Source: Candidatus Woesearchaeota archaeon
GTDB lineage: Archaea; Nanobdellota; Nanobdellia; Woesearchaeales; ARS49
DNA length: 6,131 nt
Direction: 5' to 3'
Assembly (NCBI GenBank): GCA_023261345.1
Contig: JAHFPE010000053.1
Coordinates: forward strand, 1 to 6,131
Positions 4,935 through 6,131 of this stretch are shown here, piece by piece (positions within the stretch are counted from its first letter, which is position 1; every line of letters starts with the position of its first letter). The position numbers were made by a program, and so were the translations under genes. The notes beneath the pieces are model-generated. The model worked only from the letters and a program-made list of their open reading frames with translations. It did not search any database and had not been told where the DNA came from.

Positions 4935-5966
4935 TCAGACACTCTTCATTCCGTGCAATTGTACATAATGCTTTTGTTCATATTCCTTAAATTTGAGATC
5001 ATCGCGAATGATGCGCCACCACCACGAATTCTGTGCATACCATTCAACTGTTAGCGCCATGCCTTCTTCGAATGAAACACTTGGCTTCCACCCAAGTTCG
5101 TGTTTGATTTTTTCCCAATTAACCGAGTATCGAAGATCGTGATTTTTTCTATCAGCAATTGGTTCTACAGACGATTCATCTTTTTTTAGCAATGGAAGTA
5201 GAGCACTCACGATTTCCTTGTTTGTTTTTTCACTTGATGAGCCTATGTTATACACCTCGCCGTGTCTTCCATGGAGAAGAACATTTGCGATTGCGCGGCA
5301 GTTATCTTCAACAAAAAGCCAGTCACGAACATTCAGTCCAGTTCCATACAGAGGAATTTTTTTGTGTTGTAATAAATTCGTTATTGCAATTGGAATGAAT
5401 TTTTCTGGATGCTGATATGGTCCGTAATTATTTGAGCTTCGCGTAATCATGATACTCATTCTGCCAATTTGTTTGCTTGCAGCAAGAACTTTCTCGTCAG
5501 CTTGAGCTTTGCTTTCGCTGTATGGACTGCTTGGAGCAAGAGCTGCATTCTCAGAGGTTGAGCCAATTGGAATGCTGCCGTATACTTCATCAGTGCTTAC
5601 GTGCACAAAACGTCGAACATTACACCTACTTGCAGTCTGCATGAGCGCAAGGCAGCCAGAAACATTTGTGTCTAAGAAAGGGTTAGCATCGTGAAGCGAC
5701 CTATCAACGTGTGTTTCTGCAGCAAAATTAACAACTCCTTCTATTTTGTACTTGCGTAAGATAAATTCAATTAGTGTTGTGTCTTGAATGTTGCCGTGTA
5801 CAAATACGAAGTTATGGTTGTGCTGAACTTCTGCAAGAGTGTGCAGTGAACCAGCATATGTGAGTGCATCAAGACAAACAACAATATCGTTAGGATTAGT
5901 TGTAAGCCATTCTCGCACAAAACAGCTACCAATGAATCCCGCGCCACCAGTTATGAGTATGTTCAT
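4935..5966 (-). CDS. rmlB: dTDP-glucose 4,6-dehydratase RmlB
   Basis: RmlB converts dTDP-glucose to dTDP-4-keto-6-deoxyglucose using tightly bound NAD+. The protein has 343 residues, usual for the family. Seen: GGAGFIG (7-13) for the cofactor, the acidic residue Asp33 in CLDALTYAG (31-39), FAAETHVDRS (81-90), the catalytic triad Thr125-Asp126-Glu127 in STDEVYG (124-130), Tyr149 and Lys153 in YSESK, RSSNNYGPYQHPEK (176-189), VRDWLFVEDNCRAI (213-226), and DRKNHDLRY (272-280) where the family usually has DRPGHDRRY. The TDE triad separates true dehydratases from related 4-epimerases, so the function is well supported. It begins at the ATG at 5966, 47 bp after rmlC, in an A-rich spacer with no Shine-Dalgarno and no convincing TATA box at the right distance. 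It ends one base before the rmlD ATG. Confidence 0.95.
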   Translation of the reverse strand: MNILITGGAGFIGSCFVREWLTTNPNDIVVCLDALTYAGSLHTLAEVQHNHNFVFVHGNIQDTTLIEFILRKYKIEGVVNFAAETHVDRSLHDANPFLDTNVSGCLALMQTASRCNVRRFVHVSTDEVYGSIPIGSTSENAALAPSSPYSESKAQADEKVLAASKQIGRMSIMITRSSNNYGPYQHPEKFIPIAITNLLQHKKIPLYGTGLNVRDWLFVEDNCRAIANVLLHGRHGEVYNIGSSSEKTNKEIVSALLPLLKKDESSVEPIADRKNHDLRYSVNWEKIKHELGWKPSVSFEEGMALTVEWYAQNSWWWRIIRDDLKFKEYEQKHYVQLHGMKSV

Positions 5967-6013
5967 GTTAGTGATTTTTTATTGTTTCTTTTGTTGTTTT
6001 CTTTTGATAGCTG

Positions 6014-6131
6014 TCACTTAAATATTGTATTCCAATCAAACCCAATATTCTTGTCATTCCAGGGTATGCGTTCTTCATCAGGGTTTTTCACGTCATACAT
6101 TTCGCTTGTGTGATAGAGTAATGCTGCAGGA
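6014..6131 (-). CDS. rmlC: dTDP-4-dehydrorhamnose 3,5-epimerase RmlC, last 38 residues only
   Basis: A minus-strand frame enters at the window edge and ends at the TGA at 6016-6014. Its 38 residues include ALLYHTSEMYDVKNPDEE and RIPWNDKNIGFDW, the typical end of RmlC (Y-T-Y-P--E-GI-WDDP-IGI-W). RmlC epimerises C3 and C5 of dTDP-4-keto-6-deoxyglucose between the RmlB and RmlD steps. The catalytic His and Tyr lie in the missing N-terminal part. The position just upstream of rmlB, in the same direction, supports the assignment. The operon promoter is not in the window. Confidence 0.88.
   Translation of the reverse strand, partial: PAALLYHTSEMYDVKNPDEERIPWNDKNIGFDWNTIFK

Overview
The window looks like a piece of an archaeal chromosome, low to moderate in GC. 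The evidence is an archaeal-type SecF, an NFACT-family gene, TATA boxes placed about 25-28 bp from starts with no Shine-Dalgarno (leaderless genes), T-rich terminators without hairpins, and a lone 5S rRNA gene away from 16S/23S. A small-genome DPANN lineage (Woesearchaeota/Pacearchaeota-like) would fit, but that placement is inference.

Layout: (1) 1-814, minus strand, the N-terminal 271 residues of SecF, cut by the window edge. (2) 837-845, an A/T-rich TATA-like box shared by secF and the divergent plus-strand gene. (3) 867-1934, plus strand, a shortened NFACT (RqcH/Rqc2-like) protein lacking its C-terminal RNA-binding domain. (4) 1935-2156, a spacer with T-tracts on both strands where NFACT and 5S transcription converge. 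(5) 2157-2266, minus strand, a 5S rRNA gene recognised from sequence and fold. (6) 2288-2295, a palindromic TATA box between 5S and the next gene. (7) 2319-3056, plus strand, a sugar-1-phosphate nucleotidyltransferase. (8) 3057-3296, a convergent spacer with a perfect 16-bp inverted repeat and a possible 55-residue ORF. (9) 3297-6131, minus strand, the dTDP-L-rhamnose operon in the order rmlC (3' end only), rmlB, rmlD, rmlA.

The rml genes together make dTDP-L-rhamnose from glucose 1-phosphate: RmlA activates the sugar, RmlB dehydrates it, RmlC epimerises it and RmlD reduces it. The lone nucleotidyltransferase at 2319 is a different subclass from RmlA and is separately promoted; it probably activates another sugar for the cell surface. 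SecF, NFACT and 5S belong to protein export and the ribosome and are not functionally tied to the sugar genes.

I see no CRISPR array, insertion sequence, phage gene or defence system. The points most worth a second look are the two divergent promoters built alike (palindromic A/T core, 53 bp between the opposed start points in both), the truncated NFACT protein whose key Asp is replaced, the 5S gene that protein-based annotation could miss, and the 16-bp inverted repeat with its overlapping small ORF.
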